Positions 23,685 through 31,929 of a DNA stretch of 43,578 nucleotides are shown piece by piece; within the stretch, counting starts at the first letter, position 1; the number at the start of each line of letters is the position of its first letter. The stretch is from positions 1 to 43,578 of the forward strand of contig CBDCSS010000001.1 in the NCBI GenBank assembly GCA_965221735.1. The letters run 5' to 3'. Origin of the DNA: UBA2991 sp965221735 (lineage in GTDB: Bacteria; Chloroflexota; Dehalococcoidia; Tepidiformales; Tepidiformaceae). Both the position numbers and the translations under genes were made by a program. The notes under the pieces are model-generated. The model was not told the origin of the DNA. It worked only from the letters and a program-made list of their open reading frames with translations, and did not search any database.

Positions 23685-24828
23685 TTCGGATCGGCTCCGC
23701 CATGATCTCGTAGGTCACGATGACCTGGTACGTCAGCCCCGCCTCACTGTACCCGATGCGTGCTCCGGCAGGCTTGATGTCCGTGATGACCACAGGCGAC
23801 GCGGCCTCGTCGGCGCCGATGAGCGCGAGCGCGTTCCGGACAATCCACGGCTCCGCCTCCGGCTCGTCCCTGCCCCGCGGGTAGTCGGTCGGCGCGAACG
23901 CCCGCTCGATGACATCGCCCATCGCGAGCGCGGTGGCACGGCCGCGCACGGGGTCGACGTGCGCCTCGATGTCCTGCGTGATGCGGTAGATGTCGAGCCC
24001 GGTCCCGATCTCGTAGCCGATGCTCGCATCGCCGATGCGCCAGAAGGACGCCTCACCCGCCGGCACCTCGTCGAACAGCATCGGCCGGGGGCGCTCGTCC
24101 TTCGGCAGGCTCAGGCCGTAGCGCGCGAATGCGTCCTGGACGCCCTCCCCGCCGGCTACGAACGCATTGAAGCGAGCCACCAGGGCGCGCTGTACGCGCA
24201 GGAGCGCGCCGGATGCGCCAGCCCCCGGGTCTTCGACGGTATCGTCTTGTGTGGGCACAGGCGGCGTGTCAGGCGGTAGATCGCGCGTGGCGTAGAGCTG
24301 CCACCACGTGACGGCCGCGCCAGACGGAGACAGAGACGTGATCATCACGTCGCGCCGTTGCGTGATGGCGCGGTTATAGCCCTCGACAATCAAAGCCAAC
24401 TCTATCGAGACCGGCTGCCGGATGAGCCCGGGCGTGACGCGCAGCGTCTCTCCCTGCGCATCGACGTAGTCGCGCGGGGCGTTCACGAAAGAGACGCTGC
24501 TGTACTCGGCGAGAGGGATGACCTTGAACTCGTTAGACACCACCCGCGTCGGCAGGCTCCGCACCGAGTCGAAGGTCCGACCGTCGGCGAAGACATGTCG
24601 GGTCTGGATTCCGAGCAGGAGGGTCGCGGCAGCACTGGTTCCGAGGTTGAGCGTGCCCTCGTACTGCGTGTGGAACGGGATGCCCGCCAAGATCCCCGTC
24701 GGGCCGAGCGAATCGCCAGAGAAGATCACTATCCGGGCGGAATCGGTCGACAGTATCGACAGCGGCACGGCCAGATCGGCCGGCAGTCCCAGGGGCTCTT
24801 TCTGGGCGATCTGGTAGCGGGTGCTCAT
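23677..24828 (-). CDS. Structural hypothetical protein in the neck/tail region, 383 aa
   Basis: Starts MSTRYQIAQKEPLGLPADLAVPLSILSTDSARIVIF at 24828. The chain is beta-rich with a charged linker (PPDTPPVPTQDDTVEDPGAGASG) near residue 220 and ends YQVIVTYEIMAEPIRNG. Its size and place between head-tail connectors and tail genes suggest a sheath-less tail or neck structural protein. No family recognised. Confidence 0.6.
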   Translation of the reverse strand: MSTRYQIAQKEPLGLPADLAVPLSILSTDSARIVIFSGDSLGPTGILAGIPFHTQYEGTLNLGTSAAATLLLGIQTRHVFADGRTFDSVRSLPTRVVSNEFKVIPLAEYSSVSFVNAPRDYVDAQGETLRVTPGLIRQPVSIELALIVEGYNRAITQRRDVMITSLSPSGAAVTWWQLYATRDLPPDTPPVPTQDDTVEDPGAGASGALLRVQRALVARFNAFVAGGEGVQDAFARYGLSLPKDERPRPMLFDEVPAGEASFWRIGDASIGYEIGTGLDIYRITQDIEAHVDPVRGRATALAMGDVIERAFAPTDYPRGRDEPEAEPWIVRNALALIGADEAASPVVITDIKPAGARIGYSEAGLTYQVIVTYEIMAEPIRNG

Positions 24829-24829
24829 G

Positions 24830-25042
24830 TCACCACGCCTGCGGCCGGGGCACATCCGGCCCGCACGCCCGGGCCCGGCACGACGCCACCACACGGTCGA
24901 CCCCGCTCCAGCCCCGCCGGGTCGCCCATCCCCGCGCGTGCGCCCGCTCGCGGAACGCCTTCGGCAGCCCCCCCGCGTCGAGCCACTGCCAGAACGTTTT
25001 CCGCGTCGGCGAGCGGACCCACACGTGCCAGTGTTCCGTCAC
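24830..25042 (-). CDS. Small Trp/Arg-rich protein, 70 aa
   Basis: GTG at 25042 overlaps the preceding stop as GTGA. VTEHWHVWVRSPTRKTFWQWLDAGGLPKAFRERAHARGW is basic and Trp-rich; the stop is one base before the next ATG. Likely real given the coupling, but unrecognised. Confidence 0.5.
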   Translation of the reverse strand: MTEHWHVWVRSPTRKTFWQWLDAGGLPKAFRERAHARGWATRRGWSGVDRVVASCRARACGPDVPRPQAW

Positions 25043-25398
25043 GTCGGCGGGCCCTCCTCGACGTCGATGACGAGCGTCTCTCGATCGGCCCGCTCGTAGG
25101 TGTCGCCCTCGGAAACGTTGATGACGCGCCACGTGCGCTCCTTCACGGTAACGCGCGCGTCGCTCGGGAGGCGAGCCATCATCGGGTCGCGGCGCACCAG
25201 GAGCTGCGCCCGGGTGTCGCCCTGCAGCACGCCCCCGATGAGCGACTCACCGGACGGCTTCTCGAGGATGTCGACATTCCGGCGAGCGTAGACGCTCCAG
25301 GCGGTATTCTCGTTGCCGAACTGGTCCTGCTCTCCGGCTCGGATCTCGAATACCGCCGGGTAAATGAATCGGCCCGCGCCCCGCCGCGCCCGCGCCAC
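25039..25398 (-). CDS. Head-tail adaptor / stopper-like protein, 119 aa
   Basis: MARARRGAGRFIYPAVFEIRAGEQDQFGNENTAW and later RVTVKERTWRVINVSEGDTYERADRETLVIDVEE form the beta-barrel pattern of SPP1 gp16-type head completion proteins. It follows the connector gene and precedes tail genes. Assigned on fold-like pattern and position. Confidence 0.6.
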   Translation of the reverse strand: MARARRGAGRFIYPAVFEIRAGEQDQFGNENTAWSVYARRNVDILEKPSGESLIGGVLQGDTRAQLLVRRDPMMARLPSDARVTVKERTWRVINVSEGDTYERADRETLVIDVEEGPPT

Positions 25399-25399
25399 G

Positions 25400-26113
25400 T
25401 CACACCTCGACCGGCATGTAGGCCCCGAGCGTCGCTTGCACCACCGCGCGCACCGGCTTGTCCATCGCCATCGTGCTCTCGCGGTACAGGTACCAGGTGG
25501 CAGCGACCCGATAGACCGTGTGCGCGAGCTCCGCCGGCCACGGATTCGGCAACGGGTTCGCGTTCGAGTCGGGCTGGTAGATGCTCTGCCACGAGACCGA
25601 GTACCGCAGGTTCAGACGCTCGTCCTCGCTGTCGTACTCGAAGTCCGCCGGGAGCTCGAACCAGGCGTCGTGCGGCAGGCGCGTCGACCGGTGCAACGTG
25701 ATCCCGGTAATGGCCGTTCCCGAGTCGTACGCCCCGTCGCTGTACGCCCGCGTCAGCACGTCGCCCGAGACGTCCACCGGCCCGGGCAGCACCAGCGCCG
25801 GCCGATCGGACGGCCTCTGGTAGCGCCCCTGGAGCCATCGTCCGTACCGCGGCCACGGGAACCAGCACTCGGCGAGGAAGCCGGACGTGCGCATCGGCCA
25901 GCGGGTGTAATCGCCGACCATCTGGAGCGCGGAGAGGTGCAGCGTGGAGAGGTAGTCGTCGCTCTCGGCGTGCTCGACGACGACGTGGCGCTTGAGCTCG
26001 TCGAGCGTCCCGATCAGGTCTGACGCGCCAGCGGACGGCAGGGTCTGCCCGTCGGCGTCATCCGGCCGAATCCACGATGCCGTCGGACGCCATGCGTACG
26101 GTGGCGGGAGCAC
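25400..26113 (-). CDS. Head-tail connector, gp6-like, 237 aa
   Basis: Contains LDELKRHVVVEHAESDDYLSTLHLSALQMVGDYTRW, the N-terminal helical signature of HK97 gp6/SPP1 gp15-type connectors (DLEEVKxHLRI...DDxYL...A...I...T). The remainder is beta-rich and ends in helices YRVAATWYLYRESTM. It should form the ring under the portal. Longer than the usual about 110 residues because of an inserted central beta domain. Confidence 0.72.
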   Translation of the reverse strand: MLPPPYAWRPTASWIRPDDADGQTLPSAGASDLIGTLDELKRHVVVEHAESDDYLSTLHLSALQMVGDYTRWPMRTSGFLAECWFPWPRYGRWLQGRYQRPSDRPALVLPGPVDVSGDVLTRAYSDGAYDSGTAITGITLHRSTRLPHDAWFELPADFEYDSEDERLNLRYSVSWQSIYQPDSNANPLPNPWPAELAHTVYRVAATWYLYRESTMAMDKPVRAVVQATLGAYMPVEV

Positions 26114-26119
26114 ACCGGG

Positions 26120-27070
26120 TCACTCACGACGCCAGACACGGAGCGAGTAGGCGACGTTCGCGTTTCCGGTCCGCTGGAGCCAGATTCCGATGCCCGGCTT
26201 GTTCGAGTGCTCGAATCGCAGAGGGACAGTCGCCGGCACCAGTATCGAGGCGGTGTCCCCCGTCGGGGCAGACGCGCCACGGAACAGGCGCACGGCCACC
26301 GCGGCCGTGAGCTCGACCATGAGAGGCTGGTGCACGACCTGCCCGTCGAACTCGTACATGCTCGTCCGGCGGCTCGCCGGCAGCTCGAGCACGGTCGCCG
26401 CCGCTCCGCTGTCGACGTACGCCGTGGTGAACGGCGTGCCCGTCATCCCGTCCACCACCGCCTTGATGTCGCCGAGCGTCTGACGGCTCGTGGTCGGGAC
26501 ATCGATTTCACGCGTGCCGTTCGCAACCGCGTCGGTGGACATCGCCCCGCCGACGTACGCCGTGGTGAACGGCGTGCCCGCCAATCCGTCGATCAGGGAC
26601 TTGATCGCGTTCAGGTTGGTGTTGCCGCTCCGGCCCCGGATGTCGAGGAAGCCATCCGCAAAGGTGATCCTGTTGTTATTCCCCTGCACCCGGAGCCGAA
26701 TCCGGGTGACATCGGTACCGGTCTTCGGCGTGACGCGGAGCGCGCCTATCGGATTCGTCCCGCCGACCGTGATGTCGATCGGCGCGATTTCGAGCCCGAG
26801 CGTGACCGTCAGCACGCCGGAGCTCAGTGCAGCCGAGTCCATCGTCCCGGAATGCGTGACGTCGATCCGCACGACGAAGACGTCCGCCTTGCCGACTAGA
26901 CTCAGCCCCGGGCCGCTGTCGCCGACCGCGCGGATGATCCCCGTGCCGGACAGGTGCTGCGCCGGGAGCCCCGAGACCTTGGTGTAGGAGTCCCCGGTGA
27001 GGGTGCCCCCGATCACCGCATCCTCGAGCTCGGGGAATCCCTCGACCCAGTATGCGAACTTGAAGGGCAC
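26120..27070 (-). CDS. Hypothetical capsid-associated protein with internal repeat, 316 aa
   Basis: MPFKFAYWVEGFPELEDAVIGGTLTGDSYTKVSG then a long beta-rich region. An internal repeat IKSLIDGLAGTPFTTAYV / IKAVVDGMTGTPFTTAYV lies near residues 160-220; its DNA is identical over more than 25 bases at about 26415 and 26554. Immediately downstream of the major capsid gene, the usual site of decoration or head fibre proteins. Confidence 0.6.
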   Translation of the reverse strand: MPFKFAYWVEGFPELEDAVIGGTLTGDSYTKVSGLPAQHLSGTGIIRAVGDSGPGLSLVGKADVFVVRIDVTHSGTMDSAALSSGVLTVTLGLEIAPIDITVGGTNPIGALRVTPKTGTDVTRIRLRVQGNNNRITFADGFLDIRGRSGNTNLNAIKSLIDGLAGTPFTTAYVGGAMSTDAVANGTREIDVPTTSRQTLGDIKAVVDGMTGTPFTTAYVDSGAAATVLELPASRRTSMYEFDGQVVHQPLMVELTAAVAVRLFRGASAPTGDTASILVPATVPLRFEHSNKPGIGIWLQRTGNANVAYSLRVWRRE

Positions 27071-27080
27071 CGGCTCGGAC

Positions 27081-28625
27081 TCAGCTCACCGTCTCGATCG
27101 TCACGAACGACTTCAGCCGGTAGATGCTCAGCACCGCGCGCACGTAAGCGCGGACCGACTGAATCAGCTTGTCGAAGTCGTCGCTCGACATCCCGAACTC
27201 GACCCGGATGCCGTGCCGGTACAGGAGCTCGGACTGCTGCGCGAAGTCGCCGATGAGCGCGACGCTCATCGAGGCCGCGGTCGAGGAGTTCATGGCGACG
27301 AGCCCGTACTGGTCCTCCACGATGGGGAGCCCCCAGAGCATCTTCGCGGGCATGAGCCGCGGGTCGCCGTAGTAGAACCCGGCCGCGGTCGTCTCGGTGA
27401 GCTGCACGTGCTCGCACGTCTCCGGATGCATCACCACCGCGCTCGCCATCGACGCGCCCTCGGTCATCAGGGTCGTCATGGCGCGCCGGGTCTGGAGCAT
27501 GACCGACTTGCCCGCCTTCGCGTTCGTGTCGGTGTCGCTCGCGTCGATGGTCACCCGAGAGAACGTCTCCGAGATGTTCTTCGCCTTCGCTCCGTCATTC
27601 GAGCCGCTGTTGTCGAACTTGAACGCGAGGAAGCCCTTGATCCGCGGGCTGGTCCCGCTGCCGTTCAGCAGCTCCCGATTCAACTGCTGCCGGACGCCGA
27701 ACGGCATGCGGGTGTCGAGGATGCCCTGCATGCGGGTCGAGTCTTCCAGTTGCTCCATCGTGACCTTCGCGCGGTGGCCGATGCTCTCGACCGTGTCCGC
27801 GACGCGGATGTCCTGGAACGTGGTCGCCGCCAGCGCCGCGCCCTCTGCCCGTGCGGCCGCCGAGCTCGACGCCCTGGAGGCATCGACCGTGTGCGTCGCG
27901 TTGGACGTGAGGCCCGTGCTCGGCGACATCTCGCGGTAGTAGATGTGCTGCGCCTGCCCGATGGTGCCGGACGGGATGATGTCGATCATCGAGAGCGCGG
28001 CGCGGCCGAGCATCACCGTCGGTCCGGACACGTCCGACCAGGGCGGCGAGGCTGCCGAGTCCCACTGATTCGGGGCATCGCCCGGAGAGCCCCGGGTCAT
28101 CTGCGCGTAGATGCGCGGGTCGAGGTCGAGCTCGAAGCCGGCGTTCGCCCGATGCGCCGCGACGTACCCTCCCATGCCCTGCTCCGTCATGACCGCGCGC
28201 ACCGCGTCGGCGACGCTCACGGGCCGCTGCACCCGCGGGCGGTAGGTGTCCGGGTCGAGGTAGGCGTCGAGGTTCGCCTCCGGGTCGGCTCCGTCGCGGG
28301 CGGCCCGCCGGGCAGCGGCGGCCATGATGGACCGCCGCTGGTTCAGCTGCTCCTGCGCTGCGGAGAGGCGGGAGTGGTGGTCGACCACCCTCCCGAGCGT
28401 GTCCTCCGGCGTGTCGCCCTTGAGCGCCTTGATCTTCTCGACATTGAAGTCGTCGCCGGCCTCGCGCACAGCCGCGTCCAGGTCGCCCGTGAGCGTACGC
28501 ACACGCTCGGTCAGCGCCGCGAGGCCGAGATTGAGCGTGTCGTGATACTCCGCGTCGTACGCCTCCTGATTGATGGCGGCGAGCGGGTTGATGGTCGGCG
28601 TGGAGGTACCACCTGTTGCCTTCAT
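27081..28625 (-). CDS. Major capsid protein, HK97 fold, 514 aa
   Basis: Start MKATGGTSTPTINPLAAINQEAYDAEYHDT at 28625 overlaps the protease stop. The first about 140 residues are helical and charged, like the delta/scaffold domain cleaved by the prohead protease. The core shows HK97-like features: a helical spine (ISETFSRVTIDASDTDTNAKAGKSVMLQTRRAMTTLM), then VVMHPETCEHVQL, LWGLPIVEDQYGLVAM and ALIGDFAQQSELLYRHGIRVEFG near the C-terminus. Directly after a ClpP-like protease, as expected for phages with a cleaved delta domain. Confidence 0.88.
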   Translation of the reverse strand: MKATGGTSTPTINPLAAINQEAYDAEYHDTLNLGLAALTERVRTLTGDLDAAVREAGDDFNVEKIKALKGDTPEDTLGRVVDHHSRLSAAQEQLNQRRSIMAAAARRAARDGADPEANLDAYLDPDTYRPRVQRPVSVADAVRAVMTEQGMGGYVAAHRANAGFELDLDPRIYAQMTRGSPGDAPNQWDSAASPPWSDVSGPTVMLGRAALSMIDIIPSGTIGQAQHIYYREMSPSTGLTSNATHTVDASRASSSAAARAEGAALAATTFQDIRVADTVESIGHRAKVTMEQLEDSTRMQGILDTRMPFGVRQQLNRELLNGSGTSPRIKGFLAFKFDNSGSNDGAKAKNISETFSRVTIDASDTDTNAKAGKSVMLQTRRAMTTLMTEGASMASAVVMHPETCEHVQLTETTAAGFYYGDPRLMPAKMLWGLPIVEDQYGLVAMNSSTAASMSVALIGDFAQQSELLYRHGIRVEFGMSSDDFDKLIQSVRAYVRAVLSIYRLKSFVTIETVS

Positions 28626-29326
28626 CGAGATAACCCTCTCTGGTAGTGGCGCGCAAGCGCCATGAAGCGATCACGGTAGAGCGCCTGCATTCGCGCGCTC
28701 ATCTCTGGGGGGTCGTCGTCCGCGGCCGCGGTGATGATGCCGGCCTCGCGGGCCTCGGCGGCCGTCATCCAGACGTCGGAATTGCTCGCGAGCCACCCGT
28801 CCACGGTCGAGGCATCGACGTGGCTCGCGATGGCGTCGCGGTAGAGCCCGAGCGCTGCCTCCAGCGTCGGGCGGAATTCGGCGAGCGCGGCCTCGATGTC
28901 GGGCAACGTGCCCGATGCGAGGAACATCACCCGCGGTTGGTGGACCATCACTCTGGTGTAGCTCTGCGCCGAGCGCTCGGCGCCGGCGAGGTACACCGGG
29001 ACCCCGGCGCTGGCGACGATGCCGCCGGCCTGCGCGGTCACCGTGGCGCCTGATGCGTCGAGCGCGGCGCGCAGCGCCATCGCGTCGAACAGGTCGCCTC
29101 CGGGGGAATCGACATAAAGGCTCACCGTCTTCGGCTTGTCGCGCATGAGCTGCTTCGCAACCGGCAACACGTCGACGCCGGCCAACCAGTGAATCTCGCC
29201 GATGACGCGGATTTCCATCGCGTCGCCGTCCGCCTGGCAGGTGATGTCACCCGTGGCGGTCGGCGTCGGCGCGAGGACGGAGATGCGCTGTGCGCGGAGC
29301 GCTCGAATAATCGATATCCAGTCCAT
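28622..29326 (-). CDS. ClpP-like (S14) prohead protease, 234 aa
   Basis: MEIRVIGEIHWL, then VSLYVDSPGGDLFDAMALRAAL, GGIVASAGVPVYLAG with the likely catalytic Ser at 106, and RVMVHQP with His at 129, followed by the late DVWMTAAEAREAGII. This is the ClpP/S14 order used by HK97-type prohead proteases of many siphophages. The first 35 residues are extra. The ribosome-binding site at 29326 is weak. Ends in ATGA overlap with the capsid gene. Confidence 0.87.
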   Translation of the reverse strand: MDWISIIRALRAQRISVLAPTPTATGDITCQADGDAMEIRVIGEIHWLAGVDVLPVAKQLMRDKPKTVSLYVDSPGGDLFDAMALRAALDASGATVTAQAGGIVASAGVPVYLAGAERSAQSYTRVMVHQPRVMFLASGTLPDIEAALAEFRPTLEAALGLYRDAIASHVDASTVDGWLASNSDVWMTAAEAREAGIITAAADDDPPEMSARMQALYRDRFMALARHYQRGLSR

Positions 29327-29369
29327 GGGCGGAACCTACCATAAGTAAATTCTTGGGTGCATCAGGAGA

Positions 29370-29398
29370 TTGAATGACGAAAAGTTCTCGCATATGCT
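29370..29398 (+). promoter_or_regulatory. Sigma70-like promoter for the small plus-strand operon
   Basis: TTGAAT (29370-29375), a 17-base spacer, then TATGCT (29393-29398). It is followed by 76 bases of leader to the ATG at 29475. The -10 overlaps a GCATATGC palindrome. Good match by eye; no start site data. Confidence 0.6.
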
Positions 29399-29420
29399 TA
29401 ACGCCCTCTCTCGCATATGC
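29386..29420. promoter_or_regulatory. Two TCTCGCATATGC direct repeats, candidate operator
   Basis: Identical 12-mers at 29386-29397 and 29409-29420, each containing the palindrome GCATATGC, 23 bp apart. One overlaps the plus-strand -10 and the other covers the likely start of transcription. They also lie about 60-95 bp upstream of the minus-strand protease-capsid genes, so a regulator here could affect both directions. Confidence 0.5.
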
Positions 29421-29434
29421 GACAATGGTTTCCA

Positions 29435-29457
29435 CGGTCAGGGAGCGGCCCTGACCG
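29435..29457 (+). repeat. 9-bp hairpin in operon leader
   Basis: CGGTCAGGG, loop AGCGG, CCCTGACCG: a perfect stem 17 bases before the start codon of the first small gene. It does not cover the Shine-Dalgarno (AAGGAGA) and has no T tract. Possibly an mRNA-stabilising 5' stem. Confidence 0.7.
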
Positions 29458-29474
29458 AAACCAAGGAGAGACCG

Positions 29475-29723
29475 ATGAACGGATGGCACCACGAGCACAT
29501 CTACGGGCGCAGCGCACGCAGCGGCACGATGCGGCACTGGGACGTGACCTTTCGCACGCAGCGTCACCGGTGCTGCGGCCAGACCTGGGCGGTCTGGAAC
29601 GACAAGCACAGTCCCGTTCTGCTCGACGGCACCGACGCGGAGCCCGTCGACCGCGTCAGCCAGTGCAGGTCCTGCGGTTCGCTGCAGGCCCCGCACTGGA
29701 CCGCCCGCGAGCGCGTCGAATGA
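29475..29723 (+). CDS. Small zinc-binding protein, 82 aa
   Basis: ATG at 29475 behind AAGGAGA. MNGWHHEHIYGRSARSG, then RHRCCGQTWAVWNDKH and later VSQCRSCGSLQAPHW: two Cys pairs (CC and CxxC) about 38 residues apart with several His, a plausible zinc site. First gene of a three-gene plus-strand operon placed between lysis and capsid genes. No family recognised. Confidence 0.7.
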   Translation: MNGWHHEHIYGRSARSGTMRHWDVTFRTQRHRCCGQTWAVWNDKHSPVLLDGTDAEPVDRVSQCRSCGSLQAPHWTARERVE

Positions 29724-29902
29724 CCGCCTGCCTCGTCTGCGGGTCACCCATCCCGGTAGCCCGCCTCCACCACCCCATCCCCGCGGTCACGTGCTCGCGC
29801 CAGTGCGCCATCGAGCGCAAGCGGGCCAACGACCGCGCCGGCAGCGCCCGGCGCTACAAGGACCGGCGCATCCGCCGCGAACTCAGAGGAGACGAATCAT
29901 GA
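29720..29902 (+). CDS. Small zinc-finger protein, 60 aa
   Basis: ATGA overlap with the preceding stop. MTACLVCGSPIP, then PAVTCSRQCAIERKRAND: CxxC...CxxxC, the short 'Cys cluster then basic helix' zinc finger common in phages (the same form precedes many HNH proteins). The rest is a basic helix (RRYKDRRIRREL). May bind DNA or RNA. Confidence 0.72.
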   Translation: MTACLVCGSPIPVARLHHPIPAVTCSRQCAIERKRANDRAGSARRYKDRRIRRELRGDES

Positions 29903-30051
29903 CCACCCTGGCCGACCTCTACCGCGCCGTGGAGATTGCCCGGCGCCTGTGGACCGACCCCGGGCGCCGCGACCGCGTGATTGCCGCCCTCATTCGTCAG
30001 GCTGCGCGCACTCCCGCCACGTCGCCCACTCCGCCGCCCAGGCATCCGTAG
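29899..30051 (+). CDS. Small helical protein, 50 aa
   Basis: ATGA overlap and AGAGGAGA upstream. MTTLADLYRAVEIARRLWTDPGRRDRVIAALIRQAAR is one or two helices with a Pro-rich tail. The 3' end overlaps the Rz1-like gene on the other strand by 62 bases. Unrecognised. Confidence 0.6.
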   Translation: MTTLADLYRAVEIARRLWTDPGRRDRVIAALIRQAARTPATSPTPPPRHP

Positions 30052-30274
30052 CAGCCCGGCAGGCACTCCAGGCCCGATACGCGCGCTGGTCATACTCGGC
30101 CAGCGCGCGCGGCGACGTGTGCGATCCGTGCGCGGTCGAAGGCGGCGCATCCAGGTCCGGGCACGCGATGCGCACCTCGACGAACGGGCACGCCGTCTCG
30201 GTGACCACCGTCGCGGTCGGGAGCGGGCCGCAGCCCGCGAGCGCTACCAGGAAACTTCCGAGTCCGGGTCGCAT
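29990..30274 (-). CDS. Rz1-like outer membrane spanin lipoprotein, 94 aa
   Basis: MRPGLGSFLVALAGCGPLP contains a signal peptide with lipobox LAGC, so it would be lipidated and sent to the outer membrane. The start lies inside the end of the Rz-like gene in another frame, the classic Rz/Rz1 arrangement. The remaining part is Ala-, Thr- and Trp-containing rather than Pro-rich and is long for Rz1. With Rz it should fuse the two membranes at lysis. Confidence 0.72.
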   Translation of the reverse strand: MRPGLGSFLVALAGCGPLPTATVVTETACPFVEVRIACPDLDAPPSTAHGSHTSPRALAEYDQRAYRAWSACRAATDAWAAEWATWRECAQPDE

Positions 30275-30591
30275 GCCGGAAGCTCCGGATCCGGCGCAGG
30301 AAGCGCCTGAGATGCCGCAGGAGCGGCGTTCGCGCGGGCAAGCTCCGATTGCAGGGCCGCGACTTGCGCGCCGCATTCGGACTCTGAGGCGGCCTGAGCG
30401 CGCTCCGCGATGCGGTGGCTCGCATCCAGCGCGGTGCGGGTCTCCGCCAGCGCCTCTTTCGCCGCCGCGCCCGTCTCCAGGTCGCGCACCATCACCGCCA
30501 CCCAAGCCAGCGCCCCGGCGCCGGCGAGCAGCATCAGCGGCGTGGTGAGCGAGCCGCCGAAGCCGACGAGCCGAAGGAGCGTCGCCACCAT
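30244..30591 (-). CDS. Rz-like inner membrane spanin, 115 aa
   Basis: MVATLLRLVGFGGSLTTPLMLLAGAGALAWVAVMVRDLE gives an N-terminal membrane segment (about residues 12-35), followed by a periplasmic coiled coil (KEALAETRTALDASHRIAERAQAASES...VAALQSELARAN) and a Pro/Asp tail. Start at 30591 chosen over 30651 for the compact N-in membrane anchor. Overlaps Rz1 by 31 bases. 30592-30661 upstream holds no gene that I can see. Confidence 0.75.
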   Translation of the reverse strand: MVATLLRLVGFGGSLTTPLMLLAGAGALAWVAVMVRDLETGAAAKEALAETRTALDASHRIAERAQAASESECGAQVAALQSELARANAAPAASQALPAPDPELPACDPDSEVSW

Positions 30592-30661
30592 CGCAGCATC
30601 CTCCAGTAGGCGCGGGAAACAATCACAGGACACCAGTCCATGCACCACCAATCCCTGAACA

Positions 30662-31330
30662 TCATCGTGTCATCTCCTCTTCCAGTTCGTCGATGCGCGG
30701 CGAGTACGCCGCCGCCTCGTGGTAGGCCGCCGGGGTCAGAATCTCGCGCATCCCGTCGAGGATGCCGTCATCCGGACACACCGCCGACCGGCCTTCGCGG
30801 CGCGCCACCCGCTGCGCGCGGAACACATGCCCGAGCCCCGAGACGTAGCCGAGCTCGGCGAGGTGCAGCCGGCAGTCCTCCGGGCGCGGCTCGCGGAGCT
30901 GCACCAGGTTCCGCCGGTAGAGGTACGCCGCGCACGCGATCGAGAATCGCGCCTCCCGCCGCCGGCCGTGAATCCCCGCGAGCCGGCAGTCCTGCGCGGC
31001 CGTGGAGAGCTGCTGTCCCAGACCGGCCGCGCCGGCGCCGGAGGCGGCATCGGCACGCAGGCTCGATTCGCGCGCCAGCAGCGCCCGGAACCGGCAGTGC
31101 CGGTGCGCCCACCGCGCGCCGAGGCGGCGCATCCACTCGGAGCGTATGAGTGCGTCGTAGGTCGTGGGGTACCCCGCCGGCCGGCACGCTGTGAGAGAGG
31201 AGGAGGCAGCGTGTCCGGCTCCGGCCGGCGGAGATTCGGTTGCCTCGACGACGCGCGCCAGCAGCAGCGCCACGGCGAGGATGACAGCGAGCGCGACCCC
31301 CCAAAGCGCCGCGCGAATCCAGTCGTTCAC
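30662..31330 (-). CDS. Membrane-anchored lytic transglycosylase (endolysin), 222 aa
   Basis: GTG at 31330 overlaps the upstream stop (GTGA). One N-terminal hydrophobic segment (residues 8-27) could be a signal-anchor-release or plain anchor. The SLT-like motif ALLARESSLRADAASGAGAAGLGQ has the catalytic Glu at 88, followed by AYLYRRNLVQL and a late LGYVSGLGHV. Several Cys suggest periplasmic disulfides, as in SAR endolysins. It cleaves peptidoglycan glycan strands. Neighbours (holin-like protein, spanins) confirm a lysis cassette. Confidence 0.8.
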   Translation of the reverse strand: MNDWIRAALWGVALAVILAVALLLARVVEATESPPAGAGHAASSSLTACRPAGYPTTYDALIRSEWMRRLGARWAHRHCRFRALLARESSLRADAASGAGAAGLGQQLSTAAQDCRLAGIHGRRREARFSIACAAYLYRRNLVQLREPRPEDCRLHLAELGYVSGLGHVFRAQRVARREGRSAVCPDDGILDGMREILTPAAYHEAAAYSPRIDELEEEMTR

Positions 31331-31800
31331 CCGAGGAACGACGCCCCGACCGGTGAGAGCGCCGCGACCATCGAGGCGAAAATCACGGCCAGCAGCAGGT
31401 AGCGGCCCGCCGCCCGAATCGCACTCGCGAGACACACCGCGCCGAGGTAGCGCGCGAGCGCCTGCGGGTCCTTCGCGATGCCCGCCATCGTCTTCGGGTC
31501 CTCCGCCGCGTCCTGCCACAGCGCCACCGCGTCACGATGCTCGCCCGCGGTCGGATTCACGACCGACTGGAACCGGCTCCGCAGCTCCCACAGCGCCACC
31601 ACGGCCGCGGCCAGCAGCACCGCCCCGATGCCGACCAACGCCATCTCGCGCAGAAGCGCCCGCTCCGTCATCTCGAACGCCGAGCCGCCGAACAGCGTGC
31701 TGAGCAGCCACCACACGCCCGCGAGCACCGCCAGCCAGACCGCGCCCTCGCCGACCCACTCGCCGACGCGGCGGAGATACGCCCGCACCTCGGCGCTCAT
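31327..31800 (-). CDS. Membrane protein, holin candidate, 157 aa
   Basis: Three hydrophobic segments: AVWLAVLAGVWWLLSTLF (about 20-37), ALVGIGAVLLAAAVVALW (about 54-71) and a long one from YLGAVCLASAIRAAGRYLLLAVIFASMVAAL (about 117-147). A soluble charged loop lies between the second and third. Coupled by ATGA to the small membrane gene upstream and by GTGA to the endolysin. Holin role is from context. Confidence 0.65.
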   Translation of the reverse strand: MSAEVRAYLRRVGEWVGEGAVWLAVLAGVWWLLSTLFGGSAFEMTERALLREMALVGIGAVLLAAAVVALWELRSRFQSVVNPTAGEHRDAVALWQDAAEDPKTMAGIAKDPQALARYLGAVCLASAIRAAGRYLLLAVIFASMVAALSPVGASFLG

Positions 31801-31919
31801 GCGTGGCCGACCAGCACGTGGTAGACGATGGTGACCACCACCGCCAGCACGATGACGCCGAGCGCAATCTGCTGCTTCTTCATGCCGCCGAACTTCGCTT
31901 CGAGCTTCTGGAAATCCAT
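31797..31919 (-). CDS. Small single-span membrane protein, 40 aa
   Basis: MDFQKLEAKFGGMKKQQIALGVIVLAVVVTIVYHVLVGHA: a charged N-terminus, then one membrane segment (about 18-36). AGGAGACGACC precedes the ATG and the stop overlaps the holin-like start. Too short for default ORF finders. Could be a holin, antiholin or pinholin partner. Confidence 0.7.
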   Translation of the reverse strand: MDFQKLEAKFGGMKKQQIALGVIVLAVVVTIVYHVLVGHA

Positions 31920-31929
31920 GGTCGTCTCC

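Noticed and set aside
29247..29747. Minus-strand open frame across the plus-strand promoter and first small gene
   Set aside because: It overlaps a coupled plus-strand gene with good signals and shows no domain; its end antisense to the promoter is unlikely coding.
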